Below, in pieces: positions 1 to 10,389 of a DNA stretch of 64,000 bases. Positions within the stretch are counted from its first letter, which is position 1. Each line of letters opens with the position of its first letter. The position numbers and the translations under genes were made by a program. This stretch comes from Acanthococcus lagerstroemiae. Taxonomy: Eukaryota; Arthropoda; Insecta; Hemiptera; Eriococcidae. The stretch is taken from NCBI GenBank assembly GCA_031841125.1, contig CM063109.1:35282038-35346037 (forward strand), written 5' to 3'. A model generated the notes under the pieces. That model did no database searches. It was given only the letters and a program-made list of their open reading frames with translations, and had not been told where the DNA came from.

Positions 1-188
1 ATCTGTGAACACCTCCCGAATGCTTTCACCCAAAAATCAACTTCAAATTTCAGTTCATTTTGAACCATAGCGTCTAGTAGTGTAAATATAAATATATACT
101 GTCTATATTGTAAACTGTAAAGGTTTAAAGAAGAAAAAAGTTTGGAAAAGGCTGGAATTTATATTTTTCTTTTCTAGTAGACACCTTG
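1..188. mobile_element. GGTGTCTAC-family MITE, right part (cut by window edge)
   Basis: The right part of a non-autonomous DNA transposon. The stretch matches 35121-35309 almost base for base with a few small differences and ends in GTAGACACCTTG at 188, the same inverted terminus as the complete copy at 34928-35309. The left half lies outside the window. No coding capacity is seen. The match to a second copy in the same window is directly visible; classing it as a DNA transposon is an inference from the inverted ends of the complete copies. Confidence 0.75.
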
Positions 189-189
189 A

Positions 190-268
190 TTTTAAAGTAA
201 CGCTCAAAAAGTAACGTTTTTTCCCGTTTATGTGCCAAAGCAAAGACATGAAAATGTCAAAACGATCA
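190..268 (-). repeat. Copy of the ~110-bp unit found at 62543-62850
   Basis: Read on the minus strand this segment runs from TTTTGACATTTTCATGTCTT through a CTTTGGCACATAAACGGG-like stretch to an AACGTTACTTT stretch, which is the same unit repeated three times inside the hAT-like element at 62382-63291. It is a lone, divergent, inverted copy directly beside the MITE ending at 188, so that unit is dispersed beyond its tandem array. Confidence 0.6.
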
Positions 269-1048
269 AAGTTGCTAGCATAATGCCAGGGCAAATTAAA
301 AAAAAAAAGTGACTATTTGTGTAAACTGGGTGCTAACAACTAAGAATAGTTGCCAAGTTTTGTACCAAAGTTGCTAAATCGGTAACACTATTGAGATTTA
401 AACTTGCGCTAGAGGGCGCTGCAAAATTGCCTGTGCGGGTGGAAATGAATGAGTGATCATGTGTACTTTCAAATAGAAAAGCTGCGATCTTCAGGAAGGT
501 AAAAAACCGAATAAAAATTATTCTACCGATAGAACTGATGATGCAGTTAAATTTAGGACAAATATTCTTTGAAAGTGAATTTCTAATCGACTTAATGATA
601 GTTGAAGTTTGCTACACGCTTACGGTAAATCATACGTGATCACTCACGCATATACAGGGCTACCAACACTTGAAACTCTTAAGTTTAAATCCCAATACTC
701 AGTAGTTTTCAATCAACTCATATCCGAAAATTCGACTAGATTCGTGGGAAATTGAAATTGTAGTCATCTTGGAAAAATAAAAGAGTAATAACAAAAATGT
801 CAAAAGTATCTGAAGATTTAGAAATTTTGGAAAATTTGACAAAATAAATGATTGAACCTACTTTCATATCACGAGTCTGCGAACAGTGCTATTTTCATCG
901 CGGAGAAAGGGCAAGAATTTATATAATTCCATTAGGAATGGCCAGAAGGTGGAGAAAGAATCATTTTGATAGGGAAGGAATTCGTATTTAACAAGTCAAC
1001 CAATAAGTTCAAGACTGTGTACTGAAAATTTCATTTTCATTTCTATTA
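269..1048. other. Non-coding spacer, nothing recognised
   Basis: AT-rich sequence with no reading frame of note. A weak inverted similarity (GAGTGATCATGTGTA near 450 against GTGATCACTCACGC near 636) hints at an old terminal-repeat element, but its ends cannot be set. Confidence 0.4.
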
Positions 1049-1416
1049 CAGGGTGTCTACTGGCCTGAGAAGTCATGGTTTCAAAAAATTGTCATAAAAG
1101 TCATGACAAGTAATGATATTTCAACCGAAACTCGAAGAAGTCATGATATTTCATCATGTCTTGGTTTACAATATTTCCATTACCTCCCCCCCCCCTTCCC
1201 AAAAAAATCAGTTTATTCATTTAATGAGAAAAACCATTGAGTGAATATTTATTATGGAAGTTGAGCGCGCTCTGTATTTCGCCCCCGATGAGGGGCGAAG
1301 CGCAGAAATTTCCGCCCCCTTCCCATTTCCTTTTTATACCTCTCCCCCCATGATTGTCATTAAGAAATGTCAAGAAAAGTCATGATATTTTGTTCCCCAA
1401 ATCCAGTAGCCACCCT
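1049..1416. mobile_element. GGTGTCTAC-family MITE
   Basis: The left end reads CAGGGTGTCTACTGG and the right end is its near reverse complement, CCAGTAGCCACCCT, about 368 bp apart. The interior near both ends carries the family's diagnostic 'AAGTCATGA' words. The left flank TATTA resembles the right flank TATTTA, a possible decayed 5-bp target duplication. No coding region lies inside. Confidence 0.7.
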
Positions 1417-2044
1417 ATATTTATTAACAGCTTCGCGTAGAGGGCAATCGCCCCGGCCACCACTTCCCTCCCACTGTTGCCACTTGTCAGTAACGTCAGA
1501 GAAGGGAGAACAAGCGCGGCAGGATTGCCTTTGGAGAGGGAACAAGATTGTGTTTTTTCAGTGCGATGAGTCGCCACAACACTGTTTTTTTAGAATAAAC
1601 GTTTCTACACAGAAAGCTGATATTCTCCAGACCGCAGAGCTATGCTTGCTAAATGGCATACATAACCGAGTATTTTCTTAGGAAAAAATTGTCTACGCAT
1701 CAGTGTTGTCACATGGTAAGCGTTTAAAAACAGGTCAACTATTTTGGCACGCAGGTTTAAAAATTCCTCATGTGCTGTAATGATGAGTAATTTTACCCCC
1801 CCCCCCCCCCCGTATTTCGTATATGTATTTAGCGTTTCTGAAATCCAAATAGTTGATAATTTTCATGCTTTTAGTCGGTCATTGTGAGCTATTATGTTCG
1901 AAGTTGAAAAAAAAAGTACTTTTTATCCCAAATTCAGCTTAGGCGATTGACCTTGAAATTAAAACATTCTCAAAATTCCCGGCAGTTATTCCATCCTTAC
2001 ACTAATGAGAACGATTTCTTATGGTCGAACCAATTGGTTTGTGT
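1417..2044. other. Spacer with C16 tract
   Basis: No gene recognised. It holds an uninterrupted run of 16 C residues at 1796-1811. The short frames on both strands over 1360-1680 have no recognisable domain and mirror each other, so I treat them as chance. Confidence 0.4.
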
Positions 2045-2214
2045 CAGTAGCGTAGCTAAAGGTTTCCCAAAGGGGGGGGGGCACAATACGGTTTTCAAGG
2101 GAGAAAACGTCGAAAACTGCGATCTTTTTTAAAATTCGCCGATATTAGAGGACTATGTAAAAATATTGGCGGGGAGGGGCACGTGCCCCTTCATGCCCCC
2201 ATGCTTCGCCACTG
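2045..2214. mobile_element. hAT-like MITE with CAGTAGCGTAGC terminus
   Basis: A 170-bp element with left end CAGTAGCGTAGCTAAAGG and right end ATGCTTCGCCACTG, the reverse complement of CAGTGGCGAAGCAT. This is the common hAT-type terminus beginning CAGTGGCGTAGC. The interior holds a run of ten G at 2072-2081 and a self-complementary GGGGCACGTGCCCC. No intact 8-bp target duplication is visible, so the ends rest on the TIR match alone. Confidence 0.55.
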
Positions 2215-2442
2215 CTTCAGACATTTCAATTATATTATGGTGCGTGTGGTGGGGTGGGGGGCGGCTAGGATACGTCTACGCATTTAATTTCATTCTGGAC
2301 ATCGCGGAGGATGTTGAAATTTTGTGCTTCATTCATGCGAATTTGTGTCATTGAGAAAAGGTTCGGTGCTGTCACTAGCGTCCAGGACTCTTTCCAGACT
2401 TGAAAAAAAAACCAGTAAAAGATTCATCCAAACGTATATTAA

Positions 2443-2823
2443 CAGGGTGTCTACAGGTGCTAAAGAGTCCTTCAAGTCCTGAATTTTATAAGTAGGTCCT
2501 GGAAGTCCTGAAAGTTAGAAAATTTAAGTCCTTCTTTTTGTAATACATATTTTTATAAAACCACACGTCTCAAAAATCAACGTTTGTTCTAAAAGATTAG
2601 AATTTTCAATGGTCATTAAAAAGTGTAGCGCAGAATCTATATTCACAAAGAGGGGGGAAGTGGGGGAGCAAAAAGGAGGGAGGGTTAAAGGGGATAAAAT
2701 GATTGGAAACATAAAAAAATTCCGCACTCACGGGGAAAAGATGGAAAATATGCCGGCAACAATCCTGCGAAGGGTCCTGAAAAAGTACTTAATTTTTACT
2801 TTTCAATTTCTGTAGACACCCTG
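2443..2823. mobile_element. GGTGTCTAC-family MITE with 5-bp TSD
   Basis: The best-bounded copy of the family: 381 bp, with a perfect 13-bp inverted terminus, CAGGGTGTCTACA at 2443 and TGTAGACACCCTG ending at 2823. ATTAA flanks it on both sides (2438-2442 and 2824-2828), consistent with a 5-bp target duplication. The interior near the left end repeats 'AAGTCCT' words. The CAGGG start is hAT-like; some hAT groups make 5-bp duplications, so I lean to hAT without certainty. Confidence 0.8.
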
Positions 2824-2849
2824 ATTAAACTCTTTATAGAGATTCTTTA

Positions 2850-3205
2850 GGGCTTCTACAAATTGGCTTGAGTCTCTTCAGTAGTTCCTTTAGACTCCCC
2901 AGGCTTGTTTTAGTTTCTTGATGGGTCCCAAATAGGTCTGAAAAGGTGGTAAATGGACTTTATCGAATGTTGTAGGGTCTTGAACAGGTCTGGACGGTTA
3001 ACAAAATACCTCGACAATGCCTGGAATACTTTTAAACGGATTTAACGAGTTTGCTAAGAACTTCGTAGATAATCTTGAACAAATCTGAAGGAGTCCTTAG
3101 ATGTCTTAGGTATATTAGTTGGGTTGAAAGCACAATTCGGGGAATGTCTCCAAGAATTTTTCAAGAGTCTTAAGACGAGCTTGGAAAATCTTAAAAGAAT
3201 CTCAA
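2850..3205. repeat. Degenerate array of ~20-bp GAGTCTTGAA-like words
   Basis: The stretch consists of diverged repetitions of a GAGTCTTGAA...GGTCTT-like word, such as GAGTCTCTTCAGTAG, GGGTCTTGAACAGGTCTGG and AGAGTCTTAAGACGAGCTTGG. It resembles an old minisatellite. Similar word arrays recur at 34230-34360 and 60005-60240. There are no coding features. Confidence 0.5.
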
Positions 3206-3214
3206 AGAAAATTG

Positions 3215-3529
3215 GGACCAAAAAGTAGCCACTTTCTGGAAAACCGGGAACAGTCAGGGAACTTTGTCAGTCTGGAAAAATCAGGGAAAGCCTGGGAGCT
3301 TCTATAATTTTGATCAAAATCAGGGAACTTTTGAGAATGGTCTGAGTTAAAGAATATACACAATTGTCATAGTTGTCAATATGAATATCAAATCTGATAT
3401 CAAATTGTCAGTTTTCTCAATGCTGCTTATAATATTAGCTGGAAAATTGTGAGGGCAAATTTTGGAAAATTGGTCTGGAAAACCTGAAAACGTCTAGTAA
3501 AATCGTTCTAAAAAAAAGTAGATACCCTG
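3215..3529. mobile_element. GGTGTCTAC-family MITE, decayed
   Basis: The right end AAGTAGATACCCTG at 3529 is a diverged family terminus. Both sides carry family words such as 'CTGGAAAACC' and 'GTCAGGGAA'. The left end, near AAAGTAGCCACTTTCTGG, is too diverged to fix exactly. It follows directly on the degenerate word array before it. Confidence 0.55.
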
Positions 3530-5060
3530 CGCCATGACTCAGGATCTCGGAATCAAAATCACTCATTTTTATTTATCTGTTCCTATATAAATAAGAATAA
3601 GATAAATTAATGAATCAAGGCTCCCTCAGAAAACTCAATCATTGTCGATGTGCCCTCAATTTTTTCGGGAATGCGTGCATTTTCAAAGTCACGGACTATT
3701 GTATACTTGTAAGTTGTGCATTATTCTTACCTCCCTCAAGATTAGTTTGTTGCCCCTTTCTGACTCGGAAACCATTTCCTTTTTGGCGACCTTGGTATAG
3801 CTGAAGATCCTTCCAAATAAGTCAAAATTAATTTGTAAATTTGAGCCGGCGACTGTATCACCATCATCCGGCAGGTGAGCACGGGACTGGGACGATTTCG
3901 CATCGAGCTTTCCGCACAACGTCGTCGACAAAATCCGATCGAGCTGACTGGGCGCATTAACGCCGTCAGTGAAAGTTTGAAAAAGTCCACCCCTCCCCCT
4001 CTTTTCATTTTCTTTTTTCTCTGTCTCTCTTTTTTTTTGAAAGTGTGTATACGTATCTACACACAAAAGAAAAAACAATCGCATTAACGGGCGAAACGGC
4101 TTCCTGCTCGAATCGAACTTTCAAATTAACTTTCGACAGCCCCGTAATTAAGTTAACAGACGTTTTTGTTTGCTTTCGCCGTTCTTGCCGCCGCCACTAT
4201 CGTCGTCCGACTTCACTCGGCTGTCGAATATAAAAACAAATGAATGAAATTTCGTTTTAACTAGAATTTAATTATCGGATCGGCTTTTCGGAGAACAAAA
4301 AATAACTCGAAGGCGGTACAGAGAAAAGAAGAGAAGAAGAGAAAGACTAAAAGAAGAAAAAAGTGATTAAAGAACGAGCAATGAAAACAAATTTCATTTC
4401 ATTATAACGATAACGCCTTGAATAATCCGGCTGCAAATAAAATTGATATAGTGAACGACTTTACCCAAGTTCTGAACAATCCGTGGAACAACGTCGGAAG
4501 ATGTACCGATTGGGGAAGTCGACTTTCTGATTCCTAAAAATTTGAAGCGGGGCTGGTGAAGGCGTGAAATTGTAATTTTACCGAACTCTTGCTAATCGAA
4601 TTCATAGGTGATGCAATACAATACAGAAAGTTCGTCTGGGGTGGGAGTGAGGATGATAGGTTAAAATTCTGTGACTAGGACAAAACTTGTCATGCGGACC
4701 ACAGTGTTGCTCAAATTTTGTTTTGACTAAACAAGCAAAAGAAAAGTCTTCGAGTCCAAATATTGTCTGCATTTTGGGTTGATAAGCCAAGAAACAGATC
4801 AAGGTCCGGAATTTTAGTTTTTCCCTGGCTCGGGAGGATATATCCCTATATCCCCCTTCTCATCTTATTGACCCCGACCCCACTGCTGTAATCTGTGTAG
4901 TTCGCCCAAATGGTAATTCTCGTAAAGACATAAAACTTTTTTGATGTTTGTCACTGCACCTGACTTTTCCACTTAGAAGTGGGGCTTAGTCAAAAAGTCG
5001 CCTAACAGGTAATTTTTTCGTTAAAACTTGACGAAAAAGTTGTTTACCCAGTCATTCATT
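3530..5060. other. Apparently single-copy spacer, partly CpG-containing
   Basis: No gene recognised. The part from 3840 to 4330 is less AT-rich and rich in CG dinucleotides, and it contains one good splice-donor-like string (CCGGCAG|GTGAGC, junction at about 3874). No protein domain can be read on either side, so I do not call an exon. Pyrimidine-rich and purine-rich tracts lie at 3990-4040 and 4315-4370. Confidence 0.35.
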
Positions 5061-5349
5061 CAGGATGTCTACAAATTCAGGAAGTCAGGAAAAGTGAGGA
5101 CTCTTGAAAGTAGATCAGGAAGTCAGGAAAACGGCAGGAAATTTCGAAGAATTTACTGAAAGGTCAGAGAGAATTATGATGATTACCTAAATCACATGCA
5201 GTATCTCAAAGCCCCTTAAATTTATGCGCATGGCTTTGTATTTGAAATTTAAAAATAATCCGAAGACTTTTATGCATGGATTCTTTAAATACAAAAAAGA
5301 AGGTCAGGAAAATGTTGGGAAAAAATTTTGAAGTCTGTAAGACACCCTG
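5061..5349. mobile_element. GGTGTCTAC-family MITE, internally shortened
   Basis: The left end is CAGGATGTCTACA and the right end is AAGACACCCTG, reverse complements with single changes, 289 bp apart. 'GTCAGGAAA' words lie inside both ends as in the sister copies. It is about 90 bp shorter than the copy at 2443-2823. No target duplication is visible. Confidence 0.65.
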
Positions 5350-5604
5350 TGGTTGCCAAAAAGTTATTGAGAATCATTTTTTACCATTATCGAGAGTCGG
5401 TTTTTTCCGGATTTAGAAAGTCATCACGAGTTATTTTAACCAAAAAGTTGGTTGGTGACTTTTCTGTTAGAAGAAATTATTAAAACCCTCCCTACTTGTT
5501 TTGTAGGAAATTTCAGACTTTTTTTTTTGGCAGTTTCATTCTGATGAGATACTTTGAATAGAGCCTTATTATGGTAGGGCATGGATTACAGTATACAATT
5601 TACC

Positions 5605-6141
5605 CAGGGAAAGGGAAAATTATTTTCCATATTTTGCTATTAAAAGCATATATAAATGCATGTTTGTATTATTTTTCTCAGTTTTTGGGCATATTTTGGG
5701 AATATTTGACCATTTTGGAGAACTTTTCGCGAATATTTCTACTTTTCTGCTGGAAAACAATAAATACATATGAAAATTCGATAGGAAGTGAAATGACAGA
5801 AACTGAGGTTGGTTGTACATTAGGGCTCCTACATTTTTTCATGGTTCAAATCCGAATGTGGACGTGAAGTTGTACTTCTGAATTATGTTATCTGTGGCAC
5901 GTGTTGATTTTTTTATCTGTGATGGACTAGGTTTTTGTGTTTGTAATTTTTGACCATAGACATGGTGTCTCAATTATTCAGCTTGAAAAGTCCTGCATTT
6001 TGATACCCATATTGTATTACTGAATATTTTGAGCAGATTTTACACCTGAGGGAATATTTTGATCCCTATATTTTGGCCTTTTTGGGGGAATATTATATGC
6101 GCATATTTCACTGTTTTTAGGACATAAAATAATTTTCCCTG
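5605..6141. mobile_element. hAT-like element built of GAATATTTTG words
   Basis: The left end is CAGGGAAAGGGAAAATTATT and the right end reads AAAATAATTTTCCCTG; they pair as inverted termini if a short AGGGAA duplication on the left is allowed for. Inside, 537 bp carry many diverged repetitions of GGAATATTTTGA and GGCATATTTTGG. No reading frame with a domain is present. No target duplication is seen. See the finding on short-word elements. Confidence 0.55.
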
Positions 6142-6388
6142 TAAAAAAGATATATCTTTTACAGGTATCACGGGAAATATCAAAGTAAAAGATAATCAGT
6201 TTCCAAACAATTACTATAGCTGATCACATCTAAATTTTTGAATTTCCGGTTATCTTTGATGAAACTGAATTTTGAATTTTTAGCATACAGCTGCTGATTC
6301 TTAATTACGAGCAACTAACTTTGTTAAACTAGTAGTTTTCTTTGTAAACGTACTTACAAGTTAAAGTTCCGAAGTTCGTACACTTATA

Positions 6389-6964
6389 TTAACCAAGTTG
6401 TGTCCCATACCGAACTCCCATTTCGCGGGCATAGGCCTCTCCGAACATCCTCCACGTTTGTCGGCCTTGAGCTGTCCTGCACCATGGAGTCCCCACCCTG
6501 CCTGTGATTTCCCTCCTCCAGCTTGTAGCCAGTCGGCCCCTTCTACTTTTGTGATCATAAGGGATCCAGAACGTGACCGTCCCACACCACCGCTCCTTGT
6601 CCATTCTGGCTAGGTTTCCCGCATATATCATTTTCGACTTCTTAATGATGTAGACTATATCCTTGTCTTCAGTTTTCGCCCTGATCGACGTAGCTCTAAT
6701 TTTATCTTTTCTCTTCAAACTTAGAATGCTCCTTTCCATTCCTCTTTGCATGGCCACCAGCCTCATGGTCTGAGCCTGTGTGAGGGACCACGCCTGGGCT
6801 CCATACGTTAGTATAGGCAGAACGCATGCTTCCAGCATTTTGTTCTTCGATGCGGTTTTCAGATTGCCCTTAAAAATCGACTTCAAGGTCCAATAGCCTT
6901 TCCATGTCCGGCTAATCCACTTTTCTACCTCTTCACTCATTTTTTCTTCAAACGACTTGAGCAT
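6389..6964 (-). pseudogene. RTE-like non-LTR retrotransposon RT, C-terminal fragment
   Basis: A 191-residue reading frame matching the part of the endonuclease/reverse-transcriptase polyprotein downstream of the catalytic core. Visible hallmarks are SFEEKM near the start, YWTLKSIFKG, ILTYGAQAWSLT at about residues 50-62, MERSILSLKRKDKIR, and a C-terminal RRGRLATSWRREI...W...GEAYAR block with a stop 13 codons later. The palm domain and endonuclease are missing, so this is a typical 5'-truncated, non-functional copy. The frame itself is unbroken. Its 3' end lies near 6361. A fragment at 7520-7920 on the opposite strand shows the same FEEK region. Confidence 0.85.
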
Positions 6965-7020
6965 TTGACCCCGTGGACCACGAGAAGCCTCAAATTACCA
7001 AGGAGTAAATGCAAAAATAA

Positions 7021-7481
7021 CACTACTGAACAAAATGAAATTTTTTGTTTGCACAACGCATTTAAGGAGGTGATTCTTGAGTACTTTTCAACGCTGAATA
7101 CAGTGCCGTCGGCCGTTTTTCTCTATCACGTCTAGTTTTTCTGATCAAAAACTATAAAACATTCAACTAAATGTGTTCAAAAAGAAGTTTAGGAACTGAA
7201 TGTGGTCATACTGATTGGTGTTGTTGTGTGTTGCGGTCGTGTGTAGTGGTGTGTATTCCGTCTGTTTGTTTTCTGTTATTGTGGTCTGATAACACTGATA
7301 ATATCAGTCAGTGGTACCGCTTATTCCAATGCAAAAACAAAATGGAAACGAATTTCAGTCGTTCAGAACTCCGAATTGTGACGTGATAGAGAAAAATGGG
7401 TCGCAGTATCGTGTTCAGCGTTAAAAAGTACCTCAGAATCACCTGTCAAAATGCATTGTGTAAAATAGTTGTTTAGTAGTG
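7021..7481. mobile_element. CACTA-like non-autonomous element
   Basis: A 461-bp element with ends CACTACTGAACAA and TTGTTTAGTAGTG (12 of 13 positions complementary), continuing as roughly 110-bp inverted arms (7021-7140 against 7372-7481). TAA flanks it on both sides (7018-7020 and 7482-7484). A CACTA terminus plus a 3-bp duplication is the signature of the CACTA/EnSpm group. The arms contain a GTACTTTTCAACGCTGAA-like block shared with the element at 58417-59207. No transposase is encoded. Confidence 0.75.
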
Positions 7482-7519
7482 TAATTAGAGTATTGAAGGA
7501 ACTATATCGTGATACACAT

Positions 7520-7920
7520 GTGTATGTGTAAAATTGAATATGGCTGGTCTCACCTTTAGGCTTTACAGAGGAGTAAAGCAGGGAGACCCCCTGTTACTAA
7601 ATCATTTTAATGCAGTCTTGGAACAAATATTTCGGAAACTTAAGTTGGCAAAAAAGAAGATCAAAACTGATAGGCAGAATCTTAACCGTTTGAGATTCAC
7701 AGATATCGTTTAAGTAACTGGTGACAGAGGAAAGCTCAAGAGAAGATCGACAACCTGGTGGAAGAAAGTAGGAGAGCAGGACTCGAAATAAATATATCTA
7801 AAACTGAGGTAATGAGCAACTCTACCGGGGACCAAATCAAGGGGGGGGGAGAAGTTCTGGAAACAGTTAATGAATTTACGTATCTTAGTCAAATCATGTC
7901 GTTTGAAGAAAAAAATGGGA
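7520..7920 (+). pseudogene. RTE-like RT palm fragment, broken
   Basis: Two frames together give an RT stretch: FRLYRGVKQGDPLL, then NAVLEQIFRKLKL and LNRLRFTDIV up to about 7712, and after a frameshift the frame from 7758 with RRAGLEINISKTEVM and VNEFTYLSQIMSFEEK. RGVKQGDP is a conserved RT block. The place where the catalytic FADD motif belongs reads FTD, so one aspartate is lost. The fragment runs into an AAT microsatellite at 7920, a common kind of 3' boundary in such elements. Confidence 0.8.
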
Positions 7921-7951
7921 TAATAACAATAATAATGATAATAATAATAAA
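7920..7951. repeat. AAT microsatellite
   Basis: A run of (AAT)n with single interruptions, directly at the 3' edge of the RT fragment. It may have arisen from the insertion tail. Confidence 0.7.
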
Positions 7952-10389
7952 CTGACCTTAGTCGGCTGTTCCTACCTAAATTAGGTGATCCTGTAGGAGA
8001 CATAGAAGAAAAATCGTCTCAACCCTCGAGACCTTTCTCTACATTACCCATATAATTGCTGATTTTTCCTCATCTTTTTTCATACTTCGTTTTCTTCAGC
8101 CAATTTGATAAACTCATTTTTGACATGTAATGGCCAATTCGGATCCATAGCGGGATTCAGTTTGTAAAATGGCATCTCAGGGCAAACTAAATCCGAAAAC
8201 TCATCAAAATTCGGTGTACAGTCCTCCTCCACCCTATGTCGAAAGACCAGATTTCTTCGTTTTGGTCATCATCTTACTGTAGGAAATAAAAGCAATTACA
8301 GTCGGAGAAGTACGATGTAGGACCCACGAACATAACTTGGAGATACTTAGTCCGCAAGAATATTACAGGACTCAAAAACGACTTGCAGTACCTTCAAAAT
8401 CATCCAACAGGCACTGAACTACACGGATCTTTATAAAGTGTCTTCACAGTGAACCGTGATCAAGTTTGAGGGGTATTCAATGGGATACAAGAAGTCTTAA
8501 AGTAGGCTCAAGAAACTTCAGTCTTCCTATTCCCTTCCACGTCATCAGAAAAATCCCCAGTATCTGAGACCGATAATCTCCTAGCCACTCGGTTGTCATA
8601 GATAGGAAAACATATCAGCGAATATGAAACATGGCACAGGGTGCCGAGCAAGAGATGCATCAGCGGAAGGAGTATCGGGGGGTAAGGCCGTAAAAGAACC
8701 CCCAAATTATTTTGAAAATCGAATTCCGAGACTTCAAAAACCAGCATAAAACTCTGTCTGAATGGGCAAATTCACGCATCTTAAGAGCTGTTCATCAACA
8801 ATTGGAAAATTTTTGATTTTTTCGCTTTCAACAATGAAGTCTCTTGATTCTCGTCTCCCTTAAAGAGTCGCTTCACTGCGGCCCTGTGTATCACCGAGAA
8901 AGTATAAATTCTTCAGTCTAATTAAGCAGTTGATGGAAAACAAAAAGCATAATAAGCTGGCCGACACACGAGGTGGGGCGAGAGAACCGGAAAGATCGAG
9001 AGACTTGCCCTGGATTGAGTACTTCGCACTCGTTGCAGCACTGAAAAGAGTAAGACCTACGAATCATTAAAGTCGTTAGACCAACAGACTTGCACTGGAT
9101 GAATTTATTCGCACTCATTTCAGCGTCGAAAAGAGAATCGTTTAGCAAAGTGAACTGAAACCCGCAAACTGAACAAATTAAGCTCTTTCGATAAACCTCC
9201 AGAAAAATAATTTTCACTTGTCTGAAACAGAAATATGATGGAAAAGAACAAGAAGAAAAAGGAAACCCCTATTGAATATTTTTCTTTTGCGCGTTTTTAC
9301 GGTCTCGACGACCTATGTACGTATACACTTTTCTTCTCTCTTTCGTTTTTGAACATTCATTTTTTCCCCCGTATCTGCAATCGAAAATCGTCGAAAAAAT
9401 ATTGACTTTGGTAACTCCAAAAACGAAATCAAAGTGAAATGCGGAAATTAAAAAAGCCGGGAGTGAAAGAGGAAGGAAAAAATGAGAGAAGAAAGTACTG
9501 TATATTTCGATAATGCGAACCGCGGATGCGGAGGGAAGTTCGGAAATACACAGCAGATGTGACGATAACCGAAAACGAGTTCAAACGAGCAAACTAGAAA
9601 AAAGAAAATACAACTTCGTACAAAAGCCAATCAAGCTGATGAATATTTTTTGGACGAAGAATTGAAAAAAAAAAAAAAAAAAAAAAAAAAACCCACCAAA
9701 AACTATATATTACAGAATGCGGTTATGAACAAGTGTGTAGAATAATGATCCGTGTGAATGCAACGTGTTGCGCTCATCGATGACTCATTTACGTCACTTT
9801 GGTTGACGATATCCGTAATTGAAGGCGAGTACAGAATCTGTACGTATTTTTGTTTTTTAAATCAAGTCTAGAGCCATCTACAAAGCCTCAATTGGTATTT
9901 AAAAAAATGAAGACTCAATAAAGAGCTCATAACTTAATTTCAGAAATAAAATATGGGTGTTGCGGTAGTCTCCACCGCGATTGATTTTTTAACGTAGCCG
10001 ACCTTTTGGTATCCTTTAATGTACATATATAATCGGTTAGAGTATTCATAAAAATGCTCACTAGTTTCTAGCCCCTGATTCCTGCCCTTACGAAGTAATT
10101 GGCTAAAAATTTTGGAGATCTTTAATTTTTATCTGTTTACACAACAATTTAAAGTTTCAGTCTGGTTGCTTTGAAAGAACGCCTTCTAAAGGCTACGAAT
10201 TGTGAGAACCCAAGGCGTCTGATTGTTTTTGGTCGCTGTATAGTGTTCTTTGCCCTCACCCAGCAAATCCGGTAAACGAGGATGAGTATACCCAAACTCT
10301 TGTAAACGCTCATCATCGGCGTTAAGTGTCTCGCTAAATTTAAAAAAAAAAAAAAAATAAATAGAAATAACTTTTTATAGAAAGTCAAA
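7952..10389. other. Spacer, nothing recognised; one A27 tract
   Basis: No gene or bounded element recognised apart from the small duplication listed separately. The short frames on both strands have no domains. 9240-9650 is a purine-rich, CG-containing stretch that looks single copy. A pure run of 27 A lies at 9665-9691 and could be the remnant of a retroposon tail, but no matching element body is visible beside it. Confidence 0.35.
8960..9150. repeat. Diverged tandem duplication, ~97-bp unit
   Basis: Two successive units share ACTTGCMCTGGAT, TTCGCACTC and a CAGC..GAAAAGAG block, at roughly 9001-9060 and 9088-9140. They have diverged substantially, which suggests an old local duplication. 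No coding meaning is visible. Confidence 0.45.

Noticed and set aside
3865..3885. Splice donor CAG|GTGAGC as evidence of an exon
   Set aside because: A single good donor string with no readable coding sequence or acceptor partner is expected by chance in 64 kb.
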